From Telopea speciosissima (Eukaryota > Streptophyta > Magnoliopsida > Proteales > Proteaceae), in contig NC_057921.1 in assembly GCF_018873765.1 (NCBI RefSeq), positions 68,251,557 through 68,315,556 on the forward strand: a stretch of DNA of 64,000 bases. Reading direction: 5' to 3'. Numbering within the stretch: position 1 is the first letter of the stretch; each line of letters begins with the position of its first letter. The notes beneath the pieces were generated by a model. The model saw nothing but the letters and a program-made list of their open reading frames with translations. It was not told the DNA's origin and did no database searches. Positions 23,901 through 36,470 of the stretch are shown here, in pieces. The translations under genes and the position numbers were made by a program.

Positions 23901-24818
23901 GCTTCCTCTTTTCTTCTAGGGTACTGGTAAAAAGCCATTGGAGAAGCAGATTGAACAGTTGGAAATAAAATATCCTGATAGGGCCAGAGGAGTTGCAAAA
24001 TTCAATGTACCTCTGGCACATATGATCATTGCTGGAGCTGATTTTATGCTGATCCCAAGCAGATTTGAGCCTTGTGGTCTCATTCAGTTACATGCCATGC
24101 GATATGGAACGGTACAATCCCTTACCCTTACCATATTTTCTCTTTCCTAAGTTTGATTATGGTTCTTCAGAAATCATTGTCCCAAACAGTGCTTTAAATT
24201 CTAACTCCCAAACTGATACATCGTTTCAGGTTCCGATCGTTGCATCCACTGGGGGATTAGTTGACACCGTGAAGGAAGGTGTCACAGGATTTCAGATGGG
24301 AGGCTTCAATGTAGAGGTAACAATATTTGCCTTGTCATTAGAGGTACCCTATTAGCATTGAGTGTTTTATCTTAGCTGCGGGAAATAGGCTCAAAACTCT
24401 TGCATTTGGCTATTTCAGTGTGATGCTGTTGATCCAGTGGATGTTACTGCTGTCGCAACAACTGTTAAAAGGGCCCTTGAGATGTATGGTACTCCGGCTT
24501 TAAAAGGGATGATAGTAAAAGGCATGGCTCAAGATCTTTCCTGGAAGGTGAGGAAAAATAAACTTCTACAAAGTTGTTTTTACATCTGCTTGCTTTTTGT
24601 AAATTGGCAGTTGTGAGGATCTGAAACACTGTAAAAGAAAGGTTATTTGCGTCTTCGATTGTGGACACTTATGAGATCTTTTTTTTTTTTTGCCGTCACA
24701 GGGACCTTCCAAGGAGTGGGAGGAGTTGCTATTGAGCCTAGAAGTCGCAGGAAGTGAACCTGGAGTCGATGGTGAGGAAGTTGCTCCCCTTGCGAAGGAT
24801 AACATAGCCACTCCTTGA
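20984..24818 (+). CDS. GBSS1: Granule-bound starch synthase I, plastid (615 aa, 13 coding exons)
   Basis: Coding exons are 20984-21340, 21477-21557, 21648-21746, 21870-21959, 22680-22743, 22844-22944, 23052-23161, 23266-23509, 23628-23804, 23920-24111, 24230-24316, 24419-24547 and 24702-24818. All have GT-AG ends and joined phases, and give 615 residues, the usual family length. Residues 1 to about 80 are a plastid transit peptide. The ADP-glucose-binding motif [11 protein letters not shown] starts at residue 103. The GT5 catalytic C-terminal half holds [19 protein letters not shown] (from about 487) and [12 protein letters not shown] (from about 511). The enzyme adds glucose from ADP-glucose to make amylose inside starch granules. 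The reading frame is intact. The C-rich run near 23,853 lies in an intron. The start is the first ATG after the leader intron. Confidence 0.97.
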
Positions 24819-27800
24819 ATTAGCTCCCAAGTTAATTGACAATCCATGTCAAACTAACTTATGTGCCATATACCACTGACGGTTTCCCTGTGTGTGGTTC
24901 TATGTTTGTTCAAGCATATACTCCCTAGTTGGAAACCAATATTTGTTAGATCTGTTTGGTCTTTGCTACAAGGGAGTGGTGGTTTTGGGAGAGTAAGTGC
25001 GACTGTAATATGTTGAGTGGATGTATGTTCCATACAATCCACCGAGGTTGTCATGTGAGGGAGATGTTGGCCGTTGGTTCTCGCCAAGCTACTATTATCT
25101 ACCAAGTAAATAATAAATAGAAATCTTTCTATAAAATTTAAACTCTTTTTTTTTTTCGTACGTAATCTGGTTACCAATGCCTCTTTTTTTCTTGGTTCTT
25201 TTTAGGAAAAGAGGGTGGTAATATAGCCTATGCTTAAGTTATTCGGTGAAATTAAAGAAGGAAATCACTTGTTTTAGCCATCAAGTTTGAAAATCCATGA
25301 CAAACCTTCAAGTACAAAAGAGATTTAACCAAGGGCTTAGCTGTTGGGAGAATCTATTGCTTTGGATTTGTATCTTTCCAACATTCTTGTGTTTTTTTCA
25401 AGAGCCTGATACGAAATCCACCAATATTGATAGGATTTTGAGAGTAAAGGCGAAGAAGCCCAGGGCAAGAAACATTAAAATTGCTGAGTTTTAAGATCTG
25501 AGGGTCGATTTTAAGGTTCTTGGGATCAAAATTGGCTGATTCCAATCCAACCAATAGAGATTGATTCGATACCCGATTTTGTCTTTTGAGACACCAATGT
25601 AAGCACACTGCACACCCAACATTAGAACCTAGGATGAAACCACCATATACATAATCGAACAGTATCGTGCCCTCCTGAAATCTAAGGAATTAAAGTAGGA
25701 CTGAAATGACAGACTGGGCTCGGCTAGGTGGAATGGGGATCGTAATTCTTTCTACTTTTTTGTCTCTCAGCAATAAGAAAGTTACTTGGTTACCTGAACT
25801 CAAATTAGGTAAATGACAGACCGGGAGGCGGCTATCAGAAGAGAAATTGTGTTATATTTGGCAATCCTTCTCATATCCGACAACTTCTTATTTGTTGTAA
25901 AAAAAAAAAATAGGGAATAATAATGACTCAGATAGGGGGAGGGGGATTTACTTAGAATGATAGAATTGAAATGTATTCATTATTCATTAACTGGTCATCA
26001 CAGTCCAACTCCAACAATTAGAGAGTAATAATGATTCAGATAGATGTTTCCTTCATCGTGGATGTAGGAAAATTGTCTAAAAATAGGTAAATAGTATCTA
26101 ATAATTTGAGAAATTGTAGTTTAGATACCCAATGTTTCATAAATTATGTTTGGGATACCTAAATCTGATTAAGGTTAATCAGGTTATTTAATTTTGGGAC
26201 AATTACTATCACTCCCCTGCACTTACCTTATATTTATTGAAACACCTTTACCTCTCTCTGTTTCTGATTCTTCAAATAAAGTGAATTTTTTATGCTCCTT
26301 CTGCCCTGATGTTTTAAAATGCTCAAGTTACCCCTTTGTTTTTTCACCTGTTACTAGTTACTCTATTTTTAAATTGACTAGTTTAAAAGACAGCTAGTTT
26401 GAATCAAATCAATTGAACAAAGAAAACATCTAATTCCGTCCCTTCCCATATGATTATCACCTTTGATATACTATGCTGCTAAATAGCCCAATGCCTTTTC
26501 TTTTTAATTTTTTGGGTGGGGGGAGAAAATGCTCACTAAAGCGGCCAACGAAACATCATCAGAAAGGGAGCAAAACTCGTCATTTACATCTTATTAGTTG
26601 CTTGAATCATGACAACCAATCTAACTCCCTCTCAAGTCTCAACCAATTAACACTCAGAGAAACCAAGGGATATTTCCTTTATCCCACAACTGCCAAGGCA
26701 ATGTGCTAAGCTCCATAAAATCAATGCAAATCCGTAATTTAAAGGACTTGTGAAGTCACTCTTCATTTTAGCCTCTTTGTGCACCAACTGTCTCTGTTTC
26801 CACCACACAGATGACAGATGCTTCATAACACAAACCGATATAATTGGTCGTGGGAACTAAAGCATACAAAAATGGATCTCAGGTTTTTGCGAGAAGAAGA
26901 ATATGGAATTGATCTGACCATGGTTTCAAACTTCATGTATTCATTTCAGGAGTTGAAAGAAAATCAATAGACCAGATTTTAGTATAGAATTACACTTCAG
27001 ATAACCTATAGGAAGGAGTAGCAACACTGGCAGGATTTAGCCGGAATTTTATCACAGGCACAAAAGAAAGGATCTACTTTACTTTAGTCGGAGTTAGGCA
27101 ACGAAGTTGAGCTGATTTCCCTATCTTACATTTAGTTTGGGCTTACAAACTGCCTTAACCATCACTAGTCAACAACAAACTCACAAGGTCCCAGTTTTCT
27201 TCACTCCTTTGCACATAACAAGTTTGCAATGTTTTTGTTATAGAAGGAAGACAATAGTAGGAGACAAGGAATAAACAAGGTTAGTGAAGGATTGTCTGCA
27301 GGGCGTTTGCAATAGCAAGCCCTTCATGGACCGGCTATTCTGGCCAAAGTAAAACGGCTTGCATAGGCTGAAAGGTGTCCTAAAGGGGAGTGAACTTTGA
27401 CTGGCAAACGGGGATCAATCCATCACGGTATCACCCATGGGCCTGTTTCACTATCGGAACACGACAACCTCTAGAAACATCTCAGTCGGCACTAAGATCT
27501 GGTTTGAAAAAAAATGGCGGTGCTAGTTCCTGCCATTTGTCAAGCATTGGTTTCCTTTCAATAAACTCTTTAATTCCGATTGTATTGCATTTTAAATGCC
27601 CCAATCAATGAAGGCATTCATTTCATCATCAATCCAGTTCAAGTTCGAGACTTCAATCTCCAACAGTCCGTCATGTACACTGAGCGAGCGAGAAGCCATT
27701 CCATTCTTTTTTCTCTGGCTTTTCGTGTTTCCTTCTTCCAAGAGAACAAACGTCAAACATTAAACTGGCCTTAACCAGCCTTCCTTGCTGGCCGGATAAC

Positions 27801-28043
27801 ATATTTAAGCAGAGACATTATCGGGCGGTTCCTACGACCAGACACAGGACTGCGTGAAATGATCACCACACTGCCATGAAAAGGTGAAACAGTGGTCTTT
27901 TCGCGCACCTGACCAGGTAGCTTTCACTTTCCCAAATTAATAATAAGCATTTCATTTTCAATACTCTACGGCCGAGTAATTAAGATATTGACCCAAAGCT
28001 TTCTAGTTGATCTCCGTTCCTTCATCCCTACGCTTCACGACTT
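24819..28043. other. Intergenic DNA without a supported gene
   Basis: The first 300 bases should be the GBSSI 3' untranslated region, with an AATAAATAG word near 25,110. The remainder is A+T-rich with scattered short frames and no domain I recognise. The GC-richer stretch 27,290-28,040 precedes the protease fragment on the opposite strand but gives no recognisable translation on either strand. Confidence 0.4.
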
Positions 28044-28350
28044 TCACGACCAACTAAATGCAATAGAGTGACCGACGATGTGCTCACCGTCCAACCATTG
28101 AAGACGATCGGGCAAAATCTTTTCACCCCTCAAGGCATTGAAATTGCAGTCAGTGTCACTGAATCTCTGAAAGTTAGAGATTCCGACTGAACAGATATCC
28201 TCACCGACTTTGTCAAAGACATTGACTCCTTATACATTGCAGGGCTTCCCACATTCGTCAGGGTCCATGTATACTTCACATCGCTTGACGCACTGGCACT
28301 GCTACTGCTACCCACCAGCCCAGTCGGGACTGGGCAGAGGTAGTTAAGCA
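28044..28350 (-). pseudogene. Subtilisin-like protease C-terminal (fibronectin III-like) fragment
   Basis: Read on the minus strand, this piece starts around LNYL, runs through DVKYTWTLTNVGSPAMYK and SVRISVQSESLTF, and after a frame change ends GEHIVGHSIAFSW plus Ser and stop at 28,046-28,044. These match, in order, the C-terminal fibronectin-like domain of plant subtilases: the TLTNVG motif, the EPESLTF-type strand and the closing DGKH-V-SPIAFSW motif. No protease domain, signal peptide or catalytic Asp-His-Ser region is found upstream. The preceding minus-strand sequence is a low-complexity C+T tract. It looks like a stranded gene fragment. Confidence 0.72.
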
Positions 28351-29950
28351 GCGGGCAGGGAGGGTGGGTTGCAAGGGAGACGGAGGGGGAAGAACCAAGG
28401 GTGGGGGAGAAAAGGGGACAGTGGAGGATTAGAACAATAACCGAAGGGATGGAGGAAGGTTACAGGGTGGGAGCGGGGGTGAGGTACACAGGAGGAAGTA
28501 GGGGGTGGGGTTGGAAAGGGGTGGTCATGTAAGTCCTGCAGTAGTGAAATTGAAATTGAAAACAAAAAAAATAAATTAAATAAGCTGATTAACTAGTATT
28601 CCAAACAAAATTTACGAAACGCTGGATACCTACAACACAATTTGTAAAAATGTTGGGTACCTTAAAGGCTTTGAAAACGAGAGTGGAAGGAAAACTTTCG
28701 AAACAAGGGGGAAGGTTAGGGAAAACTAGCAAAGGGATTTTCCACTTGAATGAATTCTTCTATGAGAAAGAAGACCTCACTCGGACACCAAGTATCGTTT
28801 GCAGACGTGCCTCTCAAGTGTGTTTTTTTTATGGTAACAGCCTCTCGAGTTGAGAGACTAAAAACAATCTAGCAATGTAGTTGAGAAAGACGATGATTGT
28901 TGATCCGTAGACCGACCAGTTTCATCCATCCCTACTCACAAAGCACAAACCTACTCACAAATCACAAAGAGTTACTATAATAGATTCTTGATCATCTGCC
29001 ATGGATAAACATGGCAGCACAAGCACAGGATGAAAGTTTCACTTAAGACTTGTTTTAGGTAGAAGTTGCTCTAGATTTATTGTTTCAAACAGATACCAAG
29101 GTCAAGCCTAGCAAGTAAGGACTATCCCTGGCAGATACAATTACCTATAAGGCCTGGGTGATAATTTTTAAAATTTATTTGTGAATTATAAACAATAGTG
29201 TAGCACCAGTTTGTGACCATCAAATCTAATTTGCAATGTTAAATACATTTGAAGTAGGTTATCCTCAGCCAGTCTTCTCACCATGAAAAAAGCAATCCTC
29301 AACAACAAGTTGTTCATACAAGGCCATAAAATTACCACCAAGAAGGATAAAATGTACAGCCATTGAGGCATTCCTGGACAAATTTGGTGCTTTCAATTGC
29401 CAAAGAGCAGCAAAAGAATTGGACAGATACCAATATAACCCCAGGGATTAATGATATATCCAAACAACATTTTGCATCTTTGCAGTCAACAATTGAGCAC
29501 TAGTTAACAATTGCAATGTCTACCTAAAATCAGATACCAATACAGGGTTGATTTTTCTATAGCAGAAAGGATACAACAATCAGAGAACCCCATAGGAACC
29601 ATGTATCTAACTACAATTGATCAATTGGACAAGAAGATTATGGAAGCAAAATATATTGTGAATAGTCGTATTAACAACTAACAATGCGAGATGTCAAAAC
29701 ACAGAAATTCAATAATGGTAGACCATCCAAACCCAAAACCAATGGATTTCTTTTAAAGTCACTTACATACTCTTCAGAATTAATAAAATTCACCACAAAA
29801 AGGCTTCAAAATATCCGACTAATGTAATTTTCTTTGCTTCAGAGATGAGACTACTTCGAGGAGTAAGCATCTAACTAACAACAAAAAAATCCTAAAGAGA
29901 AACCACAAAAATTAAATTTGCAGAAACACCATGCATACTGAAAGGAGCTC
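28351..29950. other. Low-complexity tract and 3' flank of the P1 gene
   Basis: 28,351-28,530 is strongly G-rich on the plus strand. The remainder is A+T-rich. The part next to 29,950 should include the 3' untranslated region of the minus-strand ribosomal protein gene. Confidence 0.4.
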
Positions 29951-30560
29951 CTAATCAAACAAGCTGAATCCCATATCGTCATCACTCTCTTCCTTAGGCT
30001 CTTCCTGCCAAATCAATGAAAACCCAATCAGAATCGGAGCGGAATTAAGACAGCAAAATAAAAGAGAACAACGATTTTACCTTCTTCTCCTCAACTGCAG
30101 GAGCAGCTGCGGCGGCCGCACCACCACCTCCGCCTCCAGATGTAGCAGCTACAGCAACGGGAGCACCGCCACCGCCGGATCCCACATTCATTATAAGATC
30201 TTCAATATTCCTCTTCTCTACTAGCTTAGCAAATAAGTTCGGCCAGTATGATTCAACCGTCACATTTGCGGCTTTCACCACGGCTGCGATCTTCTCCGCC
30301 TGCGTGAAATCAGTTAAAGGAAAAACTCTTCAACTCCGACAACGTAGTCTAAGTAACTAAACCCTTCAAACCCTGATTGCTAAAGCCCATTTAACACATC
30401 AAACGAAAATAAACATAACTACAATAATAACAAATTTTAAATCATATGAAGATTCATTTTGAAGATCACAGTGCTTGAGACAAAAGCATACAGTAACGGC
30501 AATCCCGTCATCGTGAAGGAGCAAAGCAGCGTAAGTGCAAGCGATTTCTCCGAGGGTCAT
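29951..30560 (-). CDS. RPP1: 60S acidic ribosomal protein P1 (113 aa, 3 coding exons)
   Basis: Coding exons on the minus strand are 30560-30492, 30299-30081 and 30004-29951, with GT-AG ends. The total is 342 bases, giving 113 residues, the normal P1 length. The N-terminal helical dimerisation domain begins [18 protein letters not shown] and continues with [20 protein letters not shown] Gly/Ala-rich hinge follows, then an acidic tail and the universal ending [11 protein letters not shown]1 pairs with P2 on the ribosomal stalk and recruits translation GTPases such as elongation factor 2. The [10 protein letters not shown] wording separates P1 from P2 and P3. No defect seen. Confidence 0.96.
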
Positions 30561-30760
30561 CTTAGCTGAAACAAATAAATCTGTCAAGGATAATTAGTTG
30601 AAAATTTATACAATCATGATAAGCTAGAACGAGAAAGGGATCTCATCGTTACCTCTCAGGGTTGAACTACCGAAGCAAGTTCCTTCGATGTCCGACAGCT
30701 CCCTTCCTGGTTCAGGGTTTCACGACCTGAAGGTAATGGCGAATGAGGAATTATGAGTTT
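30561..30760 (-). promoter_or_regulatory. 5' leader of the P1 gene with a small leader intron
   Basis: On the minus strand an untranslated exon appears to end near 30,655 before GTAACGATGAG. A short intron ends TTTGTTTCAG just upstream of CTAAGATGACC, which holds the start codon. This is read from splice-site wording alone. Confidence 0.5.
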
Positions 30761-31109
30761 ATAAACCACCAGGGTCTTAGGGTTTCCGTGAGATGTGGCG
30801 TCTACGTTGCAAAGCGGTTAGGTTTGGATCCTTAGAATTGGGCCACTAGTAAATTGGATATCTCATTAGTGGGTCCTCCAGGCTCCAGCCCAGTATGAAG
30901 GTCAGAGGCCCATACCATAATTTACGAAACGTCCAAACCCCAATGTTGACCAGGCTGAATCCCACCTTCACAGAACCAGACCCACCAAGTTCTCATTTTA
31001 AAATTCACTGTTCAAAAACCGATCAAATTCTCATGCCCCTTCCCCCCCCCCCCCACCCAGTAGCTTTCCTTCCTGCAATCATCCAAAGCAGACTAGCTGG
31101 CTCATGATT

Positions 31110-33010
31110 TGATGAATTGGACTCGGATTTGAGTGAATCGTCTGATTCAATAAGAATTGGTGGCAATTAACTTCTCTAAAAGTGAGATTCTCTTCAGTAA
31201 AAATGTCAACCATGAACACAATAGGAAATTTTTTTCCATTCTCCATATGAAAGAGATGGTTCAAGATTCTGTCTACCTGGGAACTAAATTGGATCATCTT
31301 AAATCCAAGGTAAAGGATCCAAACTTCCTTGTTCAGAGGGTAAGCTCAAAACTCAATACTTGGAAAGTAATTTTTCTTACTTATGCTGGTAGGCGCATTT
31401 TAATTCATTCTGTTTTGGCCTCTACCTCTTCTTTACTCATGTCTTGTTTTTTGTTTCCTTTGAAGATTTGCAATTCTTTAGATTCCATTTATCTAAGATT
31501 TTGGAACAATGACTAAAGCTCACTTAATTGGTTGGAATAAAATTTGCTCGCCTACCGACTATGGTGGACTAGGACTTCGCAAATCTGTCATTCACAGTAA
31601 GGCTCTTATTCTTAAATTGGGATGGCGACTTCTTACTGAAGATTCATCCCTATGGGCCAGAATCCTTAGGCCTAAGTATTTTCCCCGAACTTCTCTATTT
31701 GACCCCAGAATCCTTTCAAAAAAAAGGTCATGGACCTAGAATAGCATTGCTGCTCTCATTCCGGATTTGAAAAAATTTGTCTAGGTTAAAATACTTTTTA
31801 TTGGCATGACCCATGGATTCCTTCAATTCCAGGCAGCTCCATGCCTCTTGAGATTAGAAATAATCTCTGCTTTCTGATAACTCTTGGAATCTTGACTTGC
31901 TTTACTACTTTGCCCCTAATGTTTTTATTGATGAGATTTCTAAGTTATCTATTTCAAATTTTGTAGACCAATGGAGATGTTCTTTAGCTAAAAATGGAAC
32001 TTTCTCCACCCAACTCGCGGCCAAGTTCTTAGATTCAACTTTTCAATCTAGCCCCATTATCACCAAATGGTGACGATTTTTTGGGAAACTTAACATTCAT
32101 CCAAAATTTAAAATGTTTTTTTGGCGTGTTTTAAATGTAGGATTACCTGTCAAAGCTACTATCTCGAAATGGATGTCCGTCGAGCTTACATGTGTTTTCT
32201 GTGGTGCTTGTGTTGAATCCCTATGACATGTGTTTTTATCATGTGATTGGACTAAGCGTATTTGGGCATTTGACCCCCTCGGATTAAGAACAGAGCTTCT
32301 CTCCTGCTCGTCTCTGGCACATCTGATCTTCTTTCCTCACTTCAAAAAGCCCTGGATAAACAATTTGCAATTTGGTTTTTCTCTGTGGTTGTGATAACTT
32401 GTTATTTCATTTGGTATGTATGGAACAAAGTTATTAGAGGATTAGCCTGTGTTGATCCTCACCTGGTCAAAAAAAATGTACTTAAGTGGATTTCGGATTT
32501 ACACCTACACCCCCCAATATTAGCACAAAATATTATTATTTCATTGCACTACGCACACAACACAGATGATCTGCATATAAATTCTAACATTGATTTCCAA
32601 TTCCCTGTTTTATTTTGCACAGGCGTTTATTAACCTCAACTAGGATTAATAGGGTGGTCTTATTGCATTTTGCTAGCTGAGCAGGGTGTTTTAACATCTG
32701 CAGGGTATTCTAGTTCGAGAGACATTATGGGGGCTGAATTTTTTGGAATCCTGTAGGAGTGGAAACAAGCTGTAGAGGCAAAGATCCATCTGAAAGCAAT
32801 CTAGTGCAATAATAGCAGCCTAGGAGTTTATTGTAGACCTTTTGATAACATGTGTATACCTTGGAACCTAGTCCCGAATTTCTTTGAATTAGCTGATCTT
32901 TCTAACAACTTTACTAGTGTGTCTTTTAATTATAGTAGTAACTTTTTTTCTGGTTCAGCTGCCTTAAGAAAATGGCTCTCAAAGCCATTAAAGATAGTTT
33001 TATAACTAGA
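31110..33010 (+). pseudogene. Decayed L1-type LINE 3' half with zf-RVT and RNase H domains
   Basis: Frames in order read as the end of a plant LINE ORF2. The pieces are INFSKSEILFSKNV at about 31,160, LSSKLNTWK-like wording (VSSKLNTWKVIFLTYAGR) at about 31,340, and SPTDYGGLGLRKSVIHSKAL at about 31,540. A zf-RVT region lies near 32,100-32,220 (FWRVLNVGLPVKATISKW, then CVFCGACVES). An RNase H region at about 32,640-33,000 includes SSRDIMGAEFFGIL and WNLVPNFFELADL. Stops and frame changes occur throughout. The reverse transcriptase core is absent upstream, which fits 5' truncation of a LINE. A poly-A-like tract near 33,081 follows. Confidence 0.75.
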
Positions 33011-33618
33011 ACTTTTTTTTCCCTGATGTACAAATGCTCCTTTCTATCCAATATAATTTTCTTCTTTTCATTTTTTTTTTTAAAAAAAAATAAGACCTTT
33101 ACCACCACACCTGGTATTTTCTACCATTGGAATTTTAATTATTTGATAATCTAACCATTGGATAGGTAAGGATTCACTATTTTTTGTTGCTAATTTCAAT
33201 CATATTATCATACGAGGTTTCCATTTTGTTTTTCAATTATCTCTATTGTTCACCAATAGGTAGAATTTTTTTTATCCAACAGTATATTTTATGTCCAACA
33301 GCATACTTCAAGCCAACTGAAAGGTTGAACCAGCACCAGTGCCGCATGCCTTCATTTGGATCTTATTTCATCTCAATCGCTATAATTGCCACGTCTATCA
33401 TGGCCCTACTGGGAGGGCATGTTATCCACGCTATTTATCTAAGAAGTGAGTCAAGAGTTTTAGACAAAATTGACTTTTCTCATGCCGACACTCAACCCCG
33501 GTCAATAATTTCACCCCAAAAAAAACCCGGTCAATAAATGTTTCAAAAATCATTGAAAAGCTATATTCTAGTATGCACTACTCAAGAGTATTAAAATAAT
33601 TATAGAAGAAAGAATATT
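33011..33618. other. Non-coding DNA, nothing recognised
   Basis: A+T-rich sequence following the LINE remnant, with homopolymer runs. No supported feature. Confidence 0.4.
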
Positions 33619-33752
33619 TGCGTGCACGAAATGACCGCCCTGCCCCTATGGAAAAGTGATAATTCCCATGGAAAGACGATAATTCTCGATGGAGTGGCGG
33701 TCATTTTGCAAGGCCCTTTATCTGGGCATAGAAAAGCGCACTACATGCACAA
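33619..33752. repeat. Imperfect hairpin with AATGACCGCC arms
   Basis: AAATGACCGCC at about 33,629 is mirrored by GGCGGTCATTTT at about 33,705. Between them lie inverted GATAATTCCCATGG and GATAATTCTCGATGG words. The words TGACCGCC and TGCCCCTA recur in the foldback element at 18,949, so the two may be distant relatives. Confidence 0.4.
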
Positions 33753-34397
33753 AGGTAGCGTTCTCTTTCCCAGTTCTGTTATTCAGAGTGCTAATATTAC
33801 ATGGAGAAGAGCCAATATATCGTGGTCAATATAAGCAGATGAAGGATCAGCCTTCTATTAATCAGTAATCTTTGTTTTTATTTAATCCTCTGGAACATCT
33901 TTGAATTAAACTCCTCCAATAAAGCCGAGGCCCAAGAGGCATATCCCCACCTATTTTAAAGGAATAATTGTAGGTTACAGACAAGCTCAGTTATCTCCAC
34001 CTGTTTCAAAGGAATAGTTGTTGATTCACTGTTACCAAACCGAGATCTCCTAACTCAGTCCTAGACAGAGTGGGGGTGGACATACTATATTCTATTAGAT
34101 GGATAAGTTGTTTTGAACCCTACAGGTTTTTTGGAAACGCCAAGGACTTGGAATCTGAAGCTCTTAGATTGAAGAAAGGGCTTGGGCATGTGGCAAGACT
34201 AAAACTGAGTATCGGTGAAGACTCGAACTCGAGACCTCCTAATAAACATGGGCATGAAGCGCACCACAGCTCACCACCTGCACTAGGCAGCTGTTGGTGT
34301 GGTCATTGTACTTGGTACCCCTTTTTTTGAAGCTTCAAGCATTATCTCCAGGATTCAGATCAGTGTTAAAACCAGGAAAATTATCTCCTGCAATTCT
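33753..34397. other. Non-coding DNA, nothing recognised
   Basis: The stretch has no supported gene. The frame at 34,070-34,330 shows no domain. Confidence 0.4.
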
Positions 34398-34524
34398 CTA
34401 CCTGGTCCATTTCCCCAAGTCCCTCTAATAAGGGGGTTCCCGCCTGGGCAGGGGTAGGGTGGTCATTTCTGCCCCCAACCCCAACCCCAATAAGAGGAAT
34501 TTGATGAAATGGACGAGCAGGGTA
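34398..34524. repeat. Small hairpin element with GTCCATTT arms
   Basis: The left arm CTGGTCCATTTCCCC...CTCTAATAAGGGGG and the right arm CCCCAATAAGAGG...AAATGGACGAGCAG are inverted copies around a G-rich then C-rich centre. No coding. Confidence 0.5.
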
Positions 34525-35712
34525 TTATAGGGGATAAAGATCCATTAAACCCACCCAAATATATCTACCCCCTCTAACTTTTACCTCATTTTGCCTCCTC
34601 TAGAAAGCATTCTTATCTGTACCAAATTGATTTTTCTTTATTATCAAACAAAAATACTTCTTAGTTAGCCTAGCAGTGGACTGTGAACAGGTCATGCCAA
34701 CTCTATTCTAAGTCATGGGCGAACTGGGTCACCAGACCTCATCAAACAAAAGAGGGAAAAGAAAATCTTGGGGTGTTTATGACAATACAAGGCGGCTGGC
34801 ATAGGTAAAACTGTTATTATAGAAATACTATTAGATACCATTTCTTCTCCCCATTGATTTGACGTTATCAGTTGGAATCACCCACCCATAGGGGATGCAA
34901 TTGCTTTCCAAAATATATTAGAAACATTGTCTAAATCAAATAGTATCTAAACAGACCTAAAATACCGTTGAATTCTTAGGACAGTATTAAGCACATACAC
35001 AAAAGTATCATGCTTGGACAGTTGAACTCGTTCTACCTACCACTATGGAATGTAAAAAGACAATTCTCTACTGAATTTTTTCCCATAATAGTCAAGAGGG
35101 AAGGCAATCACATTCATACCACTGCTACCAGACCCACAGATACCACTGTAATTTTCTTGCATCTCTCCTTCATAATAGCCACCAGAAACATTTTGACCCC
35201 ACTTTGTACTGTTCAAGCACTTACTGATCGAGCCTGGAAAGAGAACAAACTCTCATAACAAGCATTTCTCACACAGGTATAAAAGCACATCACACGCACA
35301 AGATGGTACCACCACATTATATCGATAAGTCCATAACAGAGAACGTCAAGTGAATGTGAGATCAAAAAAATTAAGATTACCCACCCGCTTTATAAGTAAA
35401 GAGCCCAAAAAATATAAACTACAAGGTTCTGCTCTAACGTAGGTATAAATCTGACACTCGATACAAGGTTGAAAGCACCATAAATGCCAAATCTTTTACC
35501 ATGAAGCCGAAACAAAAGCAAGGATAAATGGCAAAGTTACAATTACAGAGGAAAATTTAGGGCGAAAAAAAATCAAATTGTTTTAAGGTAGGTCAAAGCA
35601 AAATTGAATATATGGTATTTAACTCTAATGAAATCAAATTTTAAAATTGAGAGGCCAGATTGATGATAGGGAGATACCTCAGTGTGAATGTGTCATAATG
35701 TTCAACACCTAG
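34525..35712. other. Non-coding DNA, nothing recognised
   Basis: No exon, repeat pair or terminus could be supported here. Confidence 0.4.
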
Positions 35713-36470
35713 TGATGCAGCAGCTAAGGCCCACGTATAGTTGGATAGGCATCAACCTGTGGCTCTAACAGGGGCTGATTAAGGTAACAGTCCAAAGGTA
35801 TTTTCGTCTTTTAGGAAGTATTTGGGGGTATTATTGTAATATGGAATTTAGAATATAGGTGGATCCCATGCCTAGTCGATAGGTGTTGCTTAGAGAGTTA
35901 TTTAGTCTATATTAAAGTAAAGTGTGAGTCAGTGTAGGGGTCTTTAGGCAGGCAGCAGAGTAGTTTTATGTCCAGTTTAGTTTTTGAATATATATATTTT
36001 TTTCAGTTTTTAAGATTGTGATTAGGAGTAATTATGTGGGTCAACATTGGTCTTTAAGAGAGTATTTATATGTAATGTTTCCCCCCATCAATTCAATTGA
36101 TTTCTTGAATAGAAATTGAGTTTTTTTGTTTCTAAAGTCGCTGCAGCTGTGCCATACATGTGCGACTAGTGAGCAGTCTGGCCGATTGCATACTTTTCTT
36201 CTCCTCTCAGTTCTGGTCCACCTCTTAACCAGGTGATATCTCTCTATTACTTCTTCTCTTATTGCTTCTTTCATACTCTCTCCCCCCCCCCTCAATCCTT
36301 GCATCTGAATCAAATCAGATCTCTGTTTTTAATAAGAATTTTGGAATTCGTGGATTTATCTATCATCTGATTTACGATTTCCAAGATTTATACATCGATT
36401 GACACTACTGGTCAGTGGTCAGTCTATACAAGACCAGAAATTTGACCTGATCAGATTACTGGTTTGTGAG
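35713..36470 (+). repeat. LTR-like sequence beginning TGATGCAG
   Basis: It starts with TGATGCAG, the same first eight bases as the two LTRs at 43,774 and 62,013 (minus strand). It then has the usual flow of an LTR: a T-rich middle, a CT-rich stretch near 36,195-36,290 and a leader-like tail. No partner LTR or primer-binding site is visible and the right limit is a guess. Confidence 0.3.
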
